Assembly: GCA_022266195.1 (NCBI GenBank)
Contig: WHVY01000004.1
Coordinates: forward strand, 6,217,501 to 6,281,500
Origin: Tetranychus cinnabarinus
Taxonomy: Eukaryota > Arthropoda > Arachnida > Trombidiformes > Tetranychidae
Reading direction: 5' to 3'
DNA: 64,000 bases
Position 1 is the stretch's first letter. Every line of letters starts with the position of its first letter. The notes beneath the pieces are model-generated. The model saw nothing but the letters and a program-made list of their open reading frames with translations, made no database searches and was not told the DNA's origin. A program made the translations under genes and the position numbers. This document shows, one piece after another, positions 44,052-56,109 of the stretch.

Positions 44052-47000
44052 CTCATCAAACAAAATACACTTTAAAGTAATAGTAACATTCAATAGGAAA
44101 GCAAACAAATAACAGCAACAATTAAATGAAAATCCATTCCATTAAGGGACAAAATTAACAATCAAATAACAATGAAACAAATTTCTCTTTCTCTCTTCAA
44201 ACAATCAAACCCATCCATTGGCCGATCAACATTTAATCAACAGTTAATTTGCTCAACTAACACAATTGCGATCCCAAAAGTGCTCTCCTTTCATCCTTGT
44301 TTTGATTGGGTTAACAGGATAAACAAAATTTTGTCCTTTTCCTCTCCTTTGCTTGCTCATGTTTGTTGACAATTTAAAACTGATTGACATGAATCAGACT
44401 AACAATTACAGACCAGCTTTTAACAAGTCAAATATAATTTATTTAACAACCTTGATTATCTCCTTGTCATCCTCAAACAGTCGACAATCTAATCAAATGT
44501 TGCGATCTCATTGCAACCCAGCTTTTAGCAATCAACAAAATAAGGGAAATCATTTCTCTATTTATTATTAATGAATGCTATTTAATTTATTTATTTAATT
44601 CTCATTTCATATTCTATCTTTAATTAATCATTGACATTTTAAAATATCCATAACATAAACATAAACATTAATACCAAAAATTAAGGATTCAGGATAATGA
44701 TGAAGAAGATGATGATGAGGATGTCTGATAGTAATCATTATAGCCCATTAAAAGTCAATGGAACCAATTATTACTTTCACATCATCATCATGCTCACAGT
44801 CAAAATCAATAACCTCAGGTTTGTTACTTTGCTAAGTATCATTAGATTGTCGACTGCTTTTTAGATGAGTAAATCCTTTCTAACCAATTTTACATACAAT
44901 TGAATCTGTTGCCGTAAAAAAATATTTCACTAAAATATCTGCACATTAATTCAAACAAACAACACTGAATTGTAGTTCACTTGAACTCTCAATGTTACCT
45001 TGACAATGATGAAAAATGATTCAAGTAAATTGTAATAGCATCAATTACAATTACAATTAGCAACCCTTTTTTGTCTGTACAGTCAAAGAAAAAGGTAAAT
45101 TCATTAATAACAATTATACATGCCACACACACAATCAGATTGAACGGATATTGGCGTCAGTTAATCACTTTTCCAACAAAGAGTAATATTACACAAAAGG
45201 CAACAGATTCAATTAAAATCCAGTTTTGTGTTAAACTTATATAATCAAAATTAATTGCTAGATTAACACAAGACTGGAAGAGAGAGAAAGAGCGAGAGAG
45301 GAAGAGAAAGAGTTAGGATGTTATGACAGATAATTTAGTAAATCAAAATAAAAGTATATAATATTTTGATAATGATAGTGATTAAAAAGGCTTGAAGGGT
45401 TAAATTGTGAAAAATTTCCTAAATCAATCAGATAAATTAACCTCATTCTTTCCTTTCCTTTTAATAGAGAGAAAGATAAATATACAATCAAAGCCAAATT
45501 AATATGATTAACTAGGGCCAATAAATTGATATGCCAATGTAATCAAAAATTAATTTTGTTAACAACTGAAGCATCATCACAATTAATGCAAAAACAAGAG
45601 TAACCAGAGTCACTGATCAAACGCCATTTCTTCCTTCCCTTGTATTACATTGATTGGAACCGATTTCATCCCGTCAACATCATTACGCTAATCATCATCA
45701 TCATCGTCATCTTCATTGTAATTGTTGATTAATCTTTGGCTTTCCATGGACACTTTGAACCACCAATCGTCACTAAACAATTATAGGAAGGTTAACCAGA
45801 TTAAACCATTGAACCATTCAACGCCTCGACTCATTCCATTTTCCTTGATGCAAATGGTGTTTAATTTGGGTTGGCAGAAGGTTAAATCACTCATGATAGA
45901 CTCACTAGGATTAATTACAAACTCAGAACAGCTCAGATTCCAAGTCACTTTAAATCATCTTTAATTTTCCTCATTCATTGGATCCATTTGATGTACTGCT
46001 TTTGTTGGTTCCAATCGATTATGGCGACACAAGTCTCATCGTCTTGATTATCCTCTTCTGGATCATCGTTATAATATACTAAACATAAACTAATCATCGC
46101 TTAATCATCATTCTTTCCAATTTTGTTCATCTTCTTCCAAACGATCTCATTCAATTGACCTTTTCTTGTTTTTTATAAATCAAACTCAGCCAAAATGGTT
46201 AAAATCATCATTATTTCAATTTTGATTGGCCATTTTGTCCTCTCCTCATCTTAATATATATAAATATGAATTTCAAAACAATTTCATTTTATAAAACGCT
46301 ATTTATATACCATATTTTGATATTCAAAAAAAACAAAAACAATAATTATAATTGTCAACAGTAGAAACAAATAATTGTAATCAACTGCAACTCTTTTCCC
46401 CTCTGATAACTCAATGAAGAGTAAAATTAATTTGACATCATTAAAAAGACAAACACTCAACAATTACACATCAAAGTATAATCAATTTTCATTCGGTAAT
46501 CATTTAACATGAAATGATCACAATCAAAAAGGTTAATCAAGTAGAGAAAGAAGGAAAAAATAAAACAGAAGAGGTTTTTATAAATTGTCAACAGTTATTT
46601 AGTTGATTCCCCATTTGATTACTTTCAACCTTTCTTTCATTTTCGTTTTTCAATCTAGCTCAATGTTGCCATTCAATTTCAATAGTTGCTTTTTGTTTTA
46701 ACTCATCATATTTACCTTAAAACAATCAACTAATCATTATCAAAATACAAACATAAATATAAGTATAATTTTCCCTGTTTTTACTCATTTAGATCCATAT
46801 TTGAAAATATATCTTATCCTACTCAAGGTGAAACAGTAAGTCTAAGTTTATTGCGTGATCATGAATCAAGAAATAGGCTTTGAAATAATAATGTTTCATC
46901 AGGAAACCGTATACATAAAAAAGACTGGCAATGCTGCTTTTAATCACCATCATCATCAGTATTTTTAATAATGTTAGTTATTATTATTAATATATCATCA

Positions 47001-47059
47001 CTACCATCAAAGACAGGTTCAACTTTCTTCCTGTCAACAATTTACATATATTTACAAAG

Positions 47060-47150
47060 GCGAGGCAAAGAGAGAGGGAAGAGAAAGGAGGATGAGAGAG
47101 GAAGAAAAAGAGAAAGAGAAAGAGATTGAGAAGAGAGATGAATCAAGAGA
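47060..47150. repeat. Purine-rich (GA) tract
   Basis: Imperfect gagagagga and aaagagaaag repeats on the plus strand, polypyrimidine on the HIPK strand. A similar tract lies at 45275-45312. Confidence 0.7.
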
Positions 47151-47288
47151 GGAATAAAATGCAATCCTTAAGCGATAATATGTATATATATCATGTATTT
47201 ATACAACTTATACTGCCATTGAAAAGAGCGCAGTATATGAGCCGCATACAATAACTTGTATAAGCAAGTTATACCACTTTGTCTCAAC

Positions 47289-47338
47289 TATGTGTGATTA
47301 AACACTCGGCTTTTTGCCTCGTTTATTAATCACACATA
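47289..47338. other. Hairpin with 13-bp perfect stem
   Basis: tatgtgtgattaa (47289-47301) is the exact reverse complement of ttaatcacacata (47326-47338). The loop has a further weak pairing around ggcTTTTTgcc. A second hairpin, ataacttg/caagttat, lies just upstream at 47251-47272. On the minus strand these fall in the likely 3' UTR or downstream flank of HIPK. The stem is short for a standard pre-miRNA. Confidence 0.5.
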
Positions 47339-47596
47339 CTTTCGACGCAGTAATACAACATTTACATATAATGCGTATCCTCCAGCGATGAACATTTTTA
47401 AATATATAATTGACAAAAAATCATATTTTTTATCATTTTTATCTGTTTTTATAATTTTTTTGCTAAATTTTTCTTCGTTGAGTGTAACGACAGGCTTGAT
47501 GATGGTGCAGCTAATGATGGTCACAAGCCGCGTAGTATAACTCGAATAATAATAATATAACGGATGACAAAGATTATGATGATGATGTTTGTTTTG

Positions 47597-47634
47597 GTGG
47601 TGACGGTGGTGGTGGTGGTGGTGTTGGTTTTTGG
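47597..47634. repeat. GGT-rich microsatellite
   Basis: Run of ggtggtggtggtggtggt-type repeats about 105 bases beyond the HIPK stop codon; ACC repeats in the HIPK transcript. Confidence 0.75.
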
Positions 47635-47738
47635 TTGTGACAGGTAATATATTGTGATTTTTTAGGTGATGATGTGTTTTATTTGTGTGTGTGAATTTGG
47701 GTGAATATAGCTTTTTTTGTTTATGTTTTTTTGAGTTT

Positions 47739-50700
47739 TCACCAAGTAGGTGCTGGATGTAACGTTCGACTGTTGTTAATTGTATGAAGATGGTTATGAA
47801 GATGGTTATGGTTACTGTGAAGATGAAGATGTTGATTAAGAGTGTTTGTTGTGGTTGCGGAGGTGATTGCTGATGAGGCTGTTGCTGTTGTTGTTGTAGA
47901 TAGATTGTTAGATCTGCTATTAGTGGAATCTTCTTCTTCTTCTGAAGAATCTGAAATGGTTATTACACTGACAGCAGGACTTGGTGTATCCTCTAGTGTT
48001 ATTGTTTGAAGGTTACCTTGTTTCTTAGCATCCCTTAAATCTGATGATGTTAAGGTCAACTTTGCCGAAGGAATTGAATGGTGAGCGGGTGCTGGTTGAT
48101 GATGAAGATGGTGATGATGATGAAGGGATTGAATCTGTTGATGGGATTGTTGGGATGTTTGTTGTTGTTGCTGATGTTGTAAAGCCTGTTGTTGCTGCTG
48201 ATGAGCGTGCTGTGGTTGTTGTTGCTGTGGTTGCTGTTGCTGTTGCTGTTGTTGTGAATGAAGAAGTTGTGAGTTTGTTTGTTGATGGACTTGGAATTTC
48301 ATATTTGATAAATTAGCATTACTGCTACCATTGCTATTACTTGAACCACTATTTTTCATTATCACCACACTTTTAGTTGGCCTGTGAGGCTCATCCGAGT
48401 CAAAATTGATGCTTGGACTGTTAACTAAAACTGAAGCGTAGCCTGATTCAAGATATTGCCTAGATGATGAGCCAGACATTATTATTGGATCATAATTCCA
48501 TTTTGGTGGAGATGACTCTTTAACTCTCTTTTTTACGGGAGATAACTGGCTACTTGAATATTCTTTGGTCCGAGAAGGCCTGTGGCTATTGTTAATGTTA
48601 CTGTTAAGATTGCTAGAATTATTTCCATTATTACTATTATTTGATCCGATAGAGTTGTTACCAACACCTCCATGATGGTGATTTAAATGATTAAGATGAT
48701 GGTGACTGTTACTTGCAGAATTGGATAAACTGCTATTTAAATGATGATTTAAATTATTCAGATTGCTCATAGATGAGCTACTAGACATACCACCAGGACC
48801 ACCAGAATTACCATTACCATTGTTATTACCACCGCCAGCTGCACTGACATTATAACAACTGCTTGATGAACCAGCATAAGCAGCCATGGCCATTGCTGCG
48901 GCCGCAGCAGAATTGGCAATTGTTTGGCGCCGCTGTGAACTTGGAATAGCAGCTAACAATGTTGCTCCATGAGCAGGTAAAGGTTGACGAAAATGATGAG
49001 TCGGGTGATGTTGAATTGAAGATTGATGAGCTGGCTGAGCCGGCCCTGAAACTGGAACCATTCCCCATGATCCAGGTAATTGTTGTCCACCTGAAATAAG
49101 GCCTCCTCTATCACCAGCCACAGCAGCCGCAGCTGCTGCAGCACCTCGAGTAAGATGATCATAATAAGCTTGTTCAGCCGCTTGTTGACCACTTGCGTTA
49201 GTAGATGCTGCTAATTCAGCCATAGGTATGATAGCTGATGCATCAGGTGCAGCAGCTTGAAGCATAGCTCTTTCAAAGACAAAAGATTTAGACCAAGCTT
49301 CGTCAGCTAGAACACTTTGTTGTTGTTGCTGTGATTGAATTGCTGCTAAAGCAGCTCGTTGAGCTGCAGCCGGGAATTGTTGCCATGGTGGTAATGTTGG
49401 ACCTATAAAGACAAAAGGAGACGAAACAAAAAATAAGATGAATAAATATTGAAAAGGATCAAAAATACATTAGAGTACAAGAAAGAGAGAGAAGGGAATG
49501 TCCAAGGGAAGAAAATAGGTTTAAGTTTTAAAAGGATACCTTGTAAGAAAATTTTCAATTCAAAGGGAAGAAAAATAGAGAGAAAGAAAAGAAAGATAAA
49601 GAACAAAAAGAGAGAATGGAAAATAGAGATTGAAGAAAAATTTAAACCCTTATAAGTAATGCTGCTGCTGTTTCCTGCTAGGTACATGTATATTTATATA
49701 TGAATATATGGTTCCGGGTAATTCCTTAGAGAGTCAAGTTAATCACCATTTATGCTTATACCGACCTCTTTATGACAGGCATTCTTTGTGTATTTAAACT
49801 CAAGAGTTTCGCCTTGAAATATGATGGGTATAACAAGGTGTTAAGGACGCAAGGAAAAAGAGAGTAAAAGACCAAAAAGAGAGGAGAGGAGAGCGAGGGG
49901 AGGATGTGAAAAGAAAATAGAGAGAAAGAACAAGCCCTAAAACTATTTGGTTTAGCCGCAAGCTTTCATTTCCTTTGGGTTGAGAAAATGTTCAATAAGA
50001 AATGAAAATTTTTAGAGAAAATAATGTGCAATAAGAGATGTTGAAGTAAAAGAGAAAGCCATTTTGATATGGAGAGTCAATTGGACAATGGTTAATGGGT
50101 AACATACCAACAAAGATTTGTTGACGATTATTTGACCCTGTAACAACGGGTGCTGGTGGCTGTGGTGGAGGCCATTGAACGGCAACAGCTGAAACTGGAA
50201 CATAGGACTGTGCCGTAATCAGACTAGGTTGGAATTGGACTGTTCCCTGAGTTTGAGCGGCCGCAACCATGGGTACAACATGTTTAGCCGGAGAATTAAG
50301 GTTTTGATAAGGATTAGGAGGCACTTGAGCTGAGGGTCCAGTTTGATGGGCACCAGGAGGGCAAAGGATTGATGGGACACAAAGGGCGGTCTGAAACGGA
50401 TCAACAGCAGCAGCCTGGTGAGCTGCTACTGCACGGAATTGAGCCGCTCGTACCGAGCTTGATGTAGCAGCAGCAATCCTAGGAGCTGCAACTTGATGGT
50501 AAAAGTTGGTTGCTAAATAATGCAAATAACAATGAATAAGATGACAATATTAGAAAGTGAAAAAAAAAATCAATTCAAAATTCTTTAAAAGGATAAATTT
50601 AAAAAGTCATTGTCTTAATGAAAGAATGAATAAAAAGGGATAGTTAGATGCACAAGGCGAAGCCTGAGTGTATTCACTATTATATAACCGAGATAGTAAT

Positions 50701-52011
50701 CAACAAAACCCAAACAATCAACTGATTTTCAGTCTTGTCAGAGGTGTGGCCTTTTGAACACTTACCGTGATCGTTTGAGGGCACATAGCTATTAGCTTCA
50801 CTGGTCACTGAATTAAGATTGTTGTTACTTGAATTTCTCAATGGATTACGAGAGGAACGGACAACTTGCATCATTTGAACCGAGGCTTTAACATTTTGAC
50901 AATGTGCATACTCGTGTAAATGGAAAAGGGCAACGAAATTGTGATTTAAAGCTTCACCCGGTGTGATTCGACGATCTTGGTCCAATGTTAACATCCTTTT
51001 CAATAAATCAATAAATTCACGACGGTCAGCCTTTTCGGCCAACAATTCGGTACCCTCTAAATCTGGAACGTTCACTTGAGCCATATCATCAAGACAATTA
51101 AATATATATTTACGGGCTTCTTTGGATTTAATGTTAGTCTCACTTTCATGTTCTTCTGGTGTTTTTAATCTCCAATAGGGATAACTTGAGTTTGTTTCAC
51201 GGTGAAAAAATCGGGTTGTTTTGGTTGCTTCATTTAACATATGATCTGCAGGTAGACTCTGGGTTTGTGAAATATAACGTATCTGATCATATTCAGATGC
51301 CCCTGGATAAAGAGGCCATCCAAGAAATAATTCAGCTACTACACAACCAAGAGACCACATATCAATTGCTTCACAAAAAGGTAATCCCAATATAATTTCG
51401 GGTGCTCTATAATAACGGGACTGTAGATATGTAGAACAAACAGCTTTGGAAACATGGCTGGCTGATCCAAAATCAATCACTTTAACTCTGAATGGATATC
51501 TCTCTGGATCAACTAACATTATATTTTCTGGTTTCAGATCAGCATGGATTAGGCCCAGTTGTTTCAATTTGAGGAGAGCTGTTAAAACTTGTTGTAGAAT
51601 GGGACGGATAAATTTAAGAGGAAGAGGTTGAAAATTATTCTTTTTAAGGAAATCATATAAATTTTGTTCTAACATCTCAAACACCAGGCAGGTATGATTT
51701 TTATGGTTGAAACACTCATAGGCTCGGACAAAATTAAAATCATCCGATGATTCAGCAGATAGCCTTTGAAGTATAGAGACCTCAATTTGGCCTTGGCGAA
51801 CATAAGATGGATGATTTTTAAGGATTTTGATTGCCACAATTTCATTTGTTCCCTTTTTCCAGCACTTAACCACTTGACCAAAGGTACCACGGCCAAGAAA
51901 ATCCAGAACTTCATACTGATTGTAATTGGAATAGAGGACTTCATGCTGTACAAGTTGATAATCACCTTCACTATTAGAATTAGTTGATTTAGTTGAATTT
52001 GCTGGTGGCAT
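47739..52011 (-). CDS. Hipk: Homeodomain-interacting protein kinase
   Basis: Three coding exons on the minus strand: 52011-50766, 50512-50108 and 49402-47739; 1104 residues with both joins in frame. The kinase domain starts near residue 33 (YEVLDFLGRGTFGQVVKCW) after the HIPK hallmark NSEGDYQLVQHEVL. Visible: VAIK lysine, HADLKPEN catalytic loop, DFGSA, activation-loop STYLQSRYYRAPE with the tyrosine that HIPKs autophosphorylate, and the HIPK-specific DDMAQVN and IKSKEARKYIFNCLDD. The remainder is low complexity: Ala/Gln/Ser-rich, poly-Gln and poly-His around 48080-48260, and conserved PPWQQFPA. HIPKs are nuclear DYRK-related kinases acting on transcription regulators in Notch, Wnt, Hippo and p53 signalling. 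SVITISDSSEEEED fits a SUMO-interacting motif. An alternative first exon may exist at 52143-52227. Confidence 0.95.
50700..50765 (-). repeat. HIPK intron start that is duplicated at 52078-52142
   Basis: The first 65 or so bases of this intron (gtaagtgttcaaaaggccac onward) match those of the intron starting at 52142 (gtaagcgttgaaaaggccac onward) with about eight differences. The copies are 1.4 kb apart in the same direction, each beginning exactly at a splice donor. Confidence 0.75.
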
Positions 52012-52142
52012 ATTTATTTCACTTTTTAAGGATGTTAGGGTGAAAAAGCATATAGAAGTCACAAATGTATCCTATCTTGACAAAACCCAAACAACCAACT
52101 GTTTTTCACTCTTTTCAGAGGTGTGGCCTTTTCAACGCTTAC

Positions 52143-52227
52143 CGTATCCAGTAACCGAGACTGTACTCTTTAACTCGGTAACAAATCCGGATCCTTTTAA
52201 ACTCCTAAGTGCAGAAGCCACCGCCAT
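52143..52227 (-). CDS. Possible alternative first coding exon of HIPK
   Basis: ATG at 52227 opens MAVASALRSLKGSGFVTELK and continues to VTGY, ending at a good donor (TACG/GTAAGC). An acceptor inside the main exon (ccaccag before 52001) would join it in frame to NSTKSTNSNSEGDYQ, giving 1129 residues. Alternatively the exon is a 5' UTR with an upstream ORF, or belongs to another transcript. The peptide resembles nothing I can name. The donor and intron start are what make it worth listing. Confidence 0.4.
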
Positions 52228-54019
52228 CTAACGTCGAGTAAAGATAACAATCAGACTTCTTGATTAACCTTTAATCAGACAATTTGCTTTCATATCATAA
52301 TTAAACCTTTAAATTTATTTTTTTTCTAGCACTGAGGCATCTTTTGAATAGTCAAACAGTTTTAATCGATAATTCAAGTAGGTAAATGTATAATTTTAAA
52401 ACAAACCAATACCTTATTAACTTTACCTAAATGGATTGATTAAATTTAGCAATTTAAAGCTATTTTAGGTTTTTTTTGGATATTGAATGGTGAAAAATAA
52501 TGGACTAAATTATCAAAAGCACAATTAACCTTTAAGGCCATTCAATATGTGAGTTTAATCCAATATTTTTATGCAATAGACCCTGATAATTTGTCTGAAA
52601 TTAATCAAAGTCAGCTTGAACCAGTTGCCACAAAGCAGATGTTGGCGTCTTTAAGCATAAAGATTTGATTACAAGAAACAAAAAACCGTCGATCAATTTT
52701 ACTTTTAAATGAGGGTGTATACAACTTCAGCTACTAAGTTGATTAAATACAAATGACAAAAAATAAATCCAAATCATAGGTGTTACTCTGAATAATCACA
52801 ATCATGATGCATTATAATGAAATCCGAGAAACGATGAACCAAAACAACAACAAATCTGCAACAAAAAAAACCTGTAAATTGAAAATTGGGTTCAAGTAAA
52901 ATGTCAACTGGTTGACCAATAAGCAATATGGTTACCATTGCGATGTAAACATTGGTTAATAACCTTAATTTAGTTGCCACATTACGTTAATCATTTCTTA
53001 ATTGTCATAAATTCGGTTAATATAATAGTTTATTACCGTCAACATTTAAACTATTATCTTGAAATGAGATGATAATGGAGACAACTGTTTTAAAAGTAAA
53101 GCAACCAAGTGGATTCAGTACAACAAGAGTAACAAAACGATTATATTCAAACTCAATTGCAGATCATGAAAAACATTCATTTTTTTCATTCCTTTTCAGT
53201 TTAATTTTTTTCCTCTTCTTTCCTTCCTAAATCACCATTAAGCCAACAATAATGACAATAAAGAAATGTGAATCTCTTTGCTCGATAAAATTTGTTGAAT
53301 GACAAAAGACGATGTTAGATGAATTGAGAGTAATGAGTTGAAAGAAGCTGTTTGTTTGGCTTCAGCCCCATAATACACCTAATTTTATTGCTTCCCTGAT
53401 TCAACAATGATCATGCCAATCATCTTCTATCATCATGTCTATCATCATCCTCATCTAATCCTCCTTTTCATTTCACTTTATTTTTCCCTCAATTCAATGG
53501 TTCTCCCTCTGGGTATGTTAATGTTAATGCTTCTTAGTAACTCATTTGGGTTAAATTTAATTTTTTGTCAAAACAACAGCTTAATCTGGTTCTCAGAGTC
53601 TTATTTAAAATTCACTTCAAGACTGATTTAAACAAACCAAAAAGGTTAATCTTGTTGATCATGATTAACTTTTTTCCCCATGTAAGCAACATGTTTAGCC
53701 TTTTGCTTTCGCATGGATCATCTTGTATGTTGTTTGGCTTTTATAAATCATTGGTTTTGCCATTATTTAAATATTATCAAATTGTAGTTGAAATACTTGA
53801 AGAGTCCATTGATTGAGGAAAAGATAAAGATTCGTGTTTACTTGGAAAACTTCTGATATCACGGAAAATCTAGAATCTAAAGGTCTCATGATTATTTTAC
53901 AACTTTTCAGTTAATGTTTACATTGCTGGTTGAAAGTTTATTTTGTGATAGGTGACAATGAAATGCATTCAATTTCATCCCATTTCAGATCTTTATTTTT
54001 CAAATGTTCAATTGACTAT
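52228..54019. other. Intergenic upstream of HIPK
   Basis: 1.8 kb of AT-rich sequence. Small plus-strand frames around 53407-53816 lack motifs and splice context. The HIPK promoter should lie at the left end. Nothing else is recognised. Confidence 0.5.
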
Positions 54020-55510
54020 TCAACGTTTGTTTAAAATTTGAAAAAGATGTTTATTCAAGAAAAAATTTACAAAACAATCAATCATACAAAACGATTCAAT
54101 TATCGTCGAAAAAAGACGAGCATTTTTACATTTCAAAATATCAGATATTTTATCAGATATTCTGGCTTGTTCAGGATGATACTCAGGCCTGAGTACAACT
54201 CCATCTACATGAATTGAAGTTAGTTTAGTTGATGGTGTATTTTTGATTCTTTTGATGAATTTTGTGTAATTTGCCTTTGAATGTTTACTGAATTTTTTGC
54301 TAAAATTCATGTGCTTGAAGCTTTGATCATTTATTAGTTCCCCAGCGTATTGGAATGTTATGCGTATGTTTTCCCGACTCAAGTCGAGTCCATGCTACTT
54401 GACTAACCATTACTTCGGCAGGCGCCTTTTCGCGCACTTTGAAGTCTAATCATAATCTACAGGGCTATTAATTCCCATTTACTCTCTGTTTTATCAGATA
54501 TCTCACGAACCAAACACGCTTGGAAACATATATTTGCACTTTAAGCTTTTGCGAATCGAGCGGCAATCGTTTCCAAGTTTCAATGGCATTTCGGGTCATT
54601 CTTTTGTTTGACCTCCAAACGACTTCGAAGGTCCTTTTGAAGTGTCCAGATTTTTTCAAATTGCAAAATTCTTGAAATAAAAAACAAAAACAAAACAATT
54701 TTTCTCTGAGAAGCTACACATCTTTTTTAAATTCCTTTCTTCTATGGGAAGAAGGCCAGACAGGCTAGGGTTTTTTAACTGTCGTGTGATTTCCAAAATT
54801 GCATCTTCCGTGGCTTTCTCTGGGTTGATGGCAAAATCAGGATTGAATTCACAAATTTATACAGAAGATTTAGATTTATTTACCATTCCTTTCTGGCTAA
54901 CACTTTTTATTGATTTTAATGTTCAACATCAATCAAATCACTAATTTCAACAGAAATCTCGACAGTCTTTAGCTCGTCTTTAGATTCACAACTTTTACAT
55001 GTAGACACTACACAATCCATCTAACAAAAAGAGATTGAAATTTTTCATAAAGTGTATTCCGATATTTGCGCAGGTAGGACGACATAATTTATGTCTCTTG
55101 CAAATCGCTTGAATGCGTTATATTCCAAAATCCTTGTTAAAATGACCATTTTAGCATTTTTGAATCGGAAAGTATTGTTATTTGTTCCAACGCAATAGAG
55201 TTTCTTCCTAAAATCTCCATGTGAAAATTTAATACTTGTTTTTCATAAAGTCTGAATTCCTGAAATGGAGTATCGTTGGGCACATAAGACGTGTGATCTA
55301 GAATAAAAACAAAATAACTGTAACTGAACAGTACGTAAACTCTCATACCGTAACATAAGCTCTCGATATTTATCAGCAATCGACAATGTTGTTGCTGGTA
55401 GACCTCTTAATGTCAGTCAGAAGTCAAATAATGGAACGACCCTGGGTGACCTTGAACGTTCGAACTTAAGGTTCTTCAATTTGCGGAAGCTCATGGTTAG
55501 AATCTTAGGT
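54020..55510 (-). other. Unrecognised minus-strand coding-like stretch, probably broken or multi-exon
   Basis: Several minus-strand frames look more protein-like than background: a stretch near 55500 (MSFRKLKNLKFERSRS), DHTSYVPNDTPFQEFRLYEK at about 55290, MDCVVSTCKSCESKDELK near 55020, EFNPDFAINPEKATEDAIL at about 54850, KRMTRNAIETWKRLPLDS near 54590 and ENIRITFQYAGELIND with VDGVVLRPEYHPEQARISDK at 54380-54150. The frames are short, stops separate them, and I could not build one in-frame gene. It may be a real gene with many small exons or a decaying one. I do not recognise the family. Confidence 0.3.
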
Positions 55511-56109
55511 CTGTAGCATCAACTGTTCGTGAGTTTTGACTGCAAACAGGAGTAAAATGAAAAAAAACATTTGTTATAAATTGGAATGAATTTTAAGCTT
55601 CAGTTTTTTCTGTTTTAATCAAATATTCAGCAATATAATTATGGTCAATTAACAAGATGCAAGATATTTCACTAGTTTCACGGATATCTTTTTTTTGATA
55701 AACGCCATCTACTGTACTTAAGATGCTTAATAATACTACTGGTAATATAGTAGACTTTTACCTCTGCAAATGATATTGGAATAGGAATTTAAATCGGCAA
55801 TCAATCGAAAAAAACTATCACTGAAAATTTTTAATCAATTTTTTACCCTAATTAGAAACCAAAAAATTAACTAAATCATTCAATAATTTATTTTAAATCA
55901 GACTTGATCTCTATGATTGATAAATGTAAATGATAAAATTAACTGCCCGGTAAATAGTGAAAATAAGCTATTTTCAGTGACACACAGTTTCATGGTGTCT
56001 GTAGGACTGCTTTAGCTGTTAAAGTCATCATTTTTTACTCACGATTTTTATTCTATGATGTGTCTATCAATTATCATTTAATCTGTAACAATTTGTTTGA
56101 ACGGGTGAT
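55511..56109. other. Intergenic upstream of HBS1L
   Basis: 600 bases of AT-rich sequence before the HBS1L start; presumed promoter and leader. No element recognised. Confidence 0.45.

Larger units (their letters stand above)
44052..47738. other. Intergenic between convergent MMP and HIPK
   Basis: 3.7 kb, AT-rich, containing both 3' UTRs. Purine-rich runs occur at about 45275-45312 and 47060-47150, a run of hairpins at 47230-47338 and a GGT run at 47597-47634. The short open frames here have no motifs and are not called. Confidence 0.5.

Noticed and set aside
47251..47272. loxP-like look of ataacttg..caagttat
   Set aside because: Arms are only 8 bp with a 6-base spacer and do not match a recombinase site; treated as a hairpin.
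48044..48316. Plus-strand Val/Asp-rich frame
   Set aside because: Antisense of the HIPK poly-Gln/poly-His region; composition follows from the repeat.
53407..53816. Hydrophobic plus-strand frames upstream of the 54 kb stretch
   Set aside because: No family motif, frames overlap each other, typical of T-rich background.
54360..54480. tRNA-like GC-rich patch
   Set aside because: A short gactc/gagtc palindrome exists, but no cloverleaf, anticodon arm or B box could be drawn.
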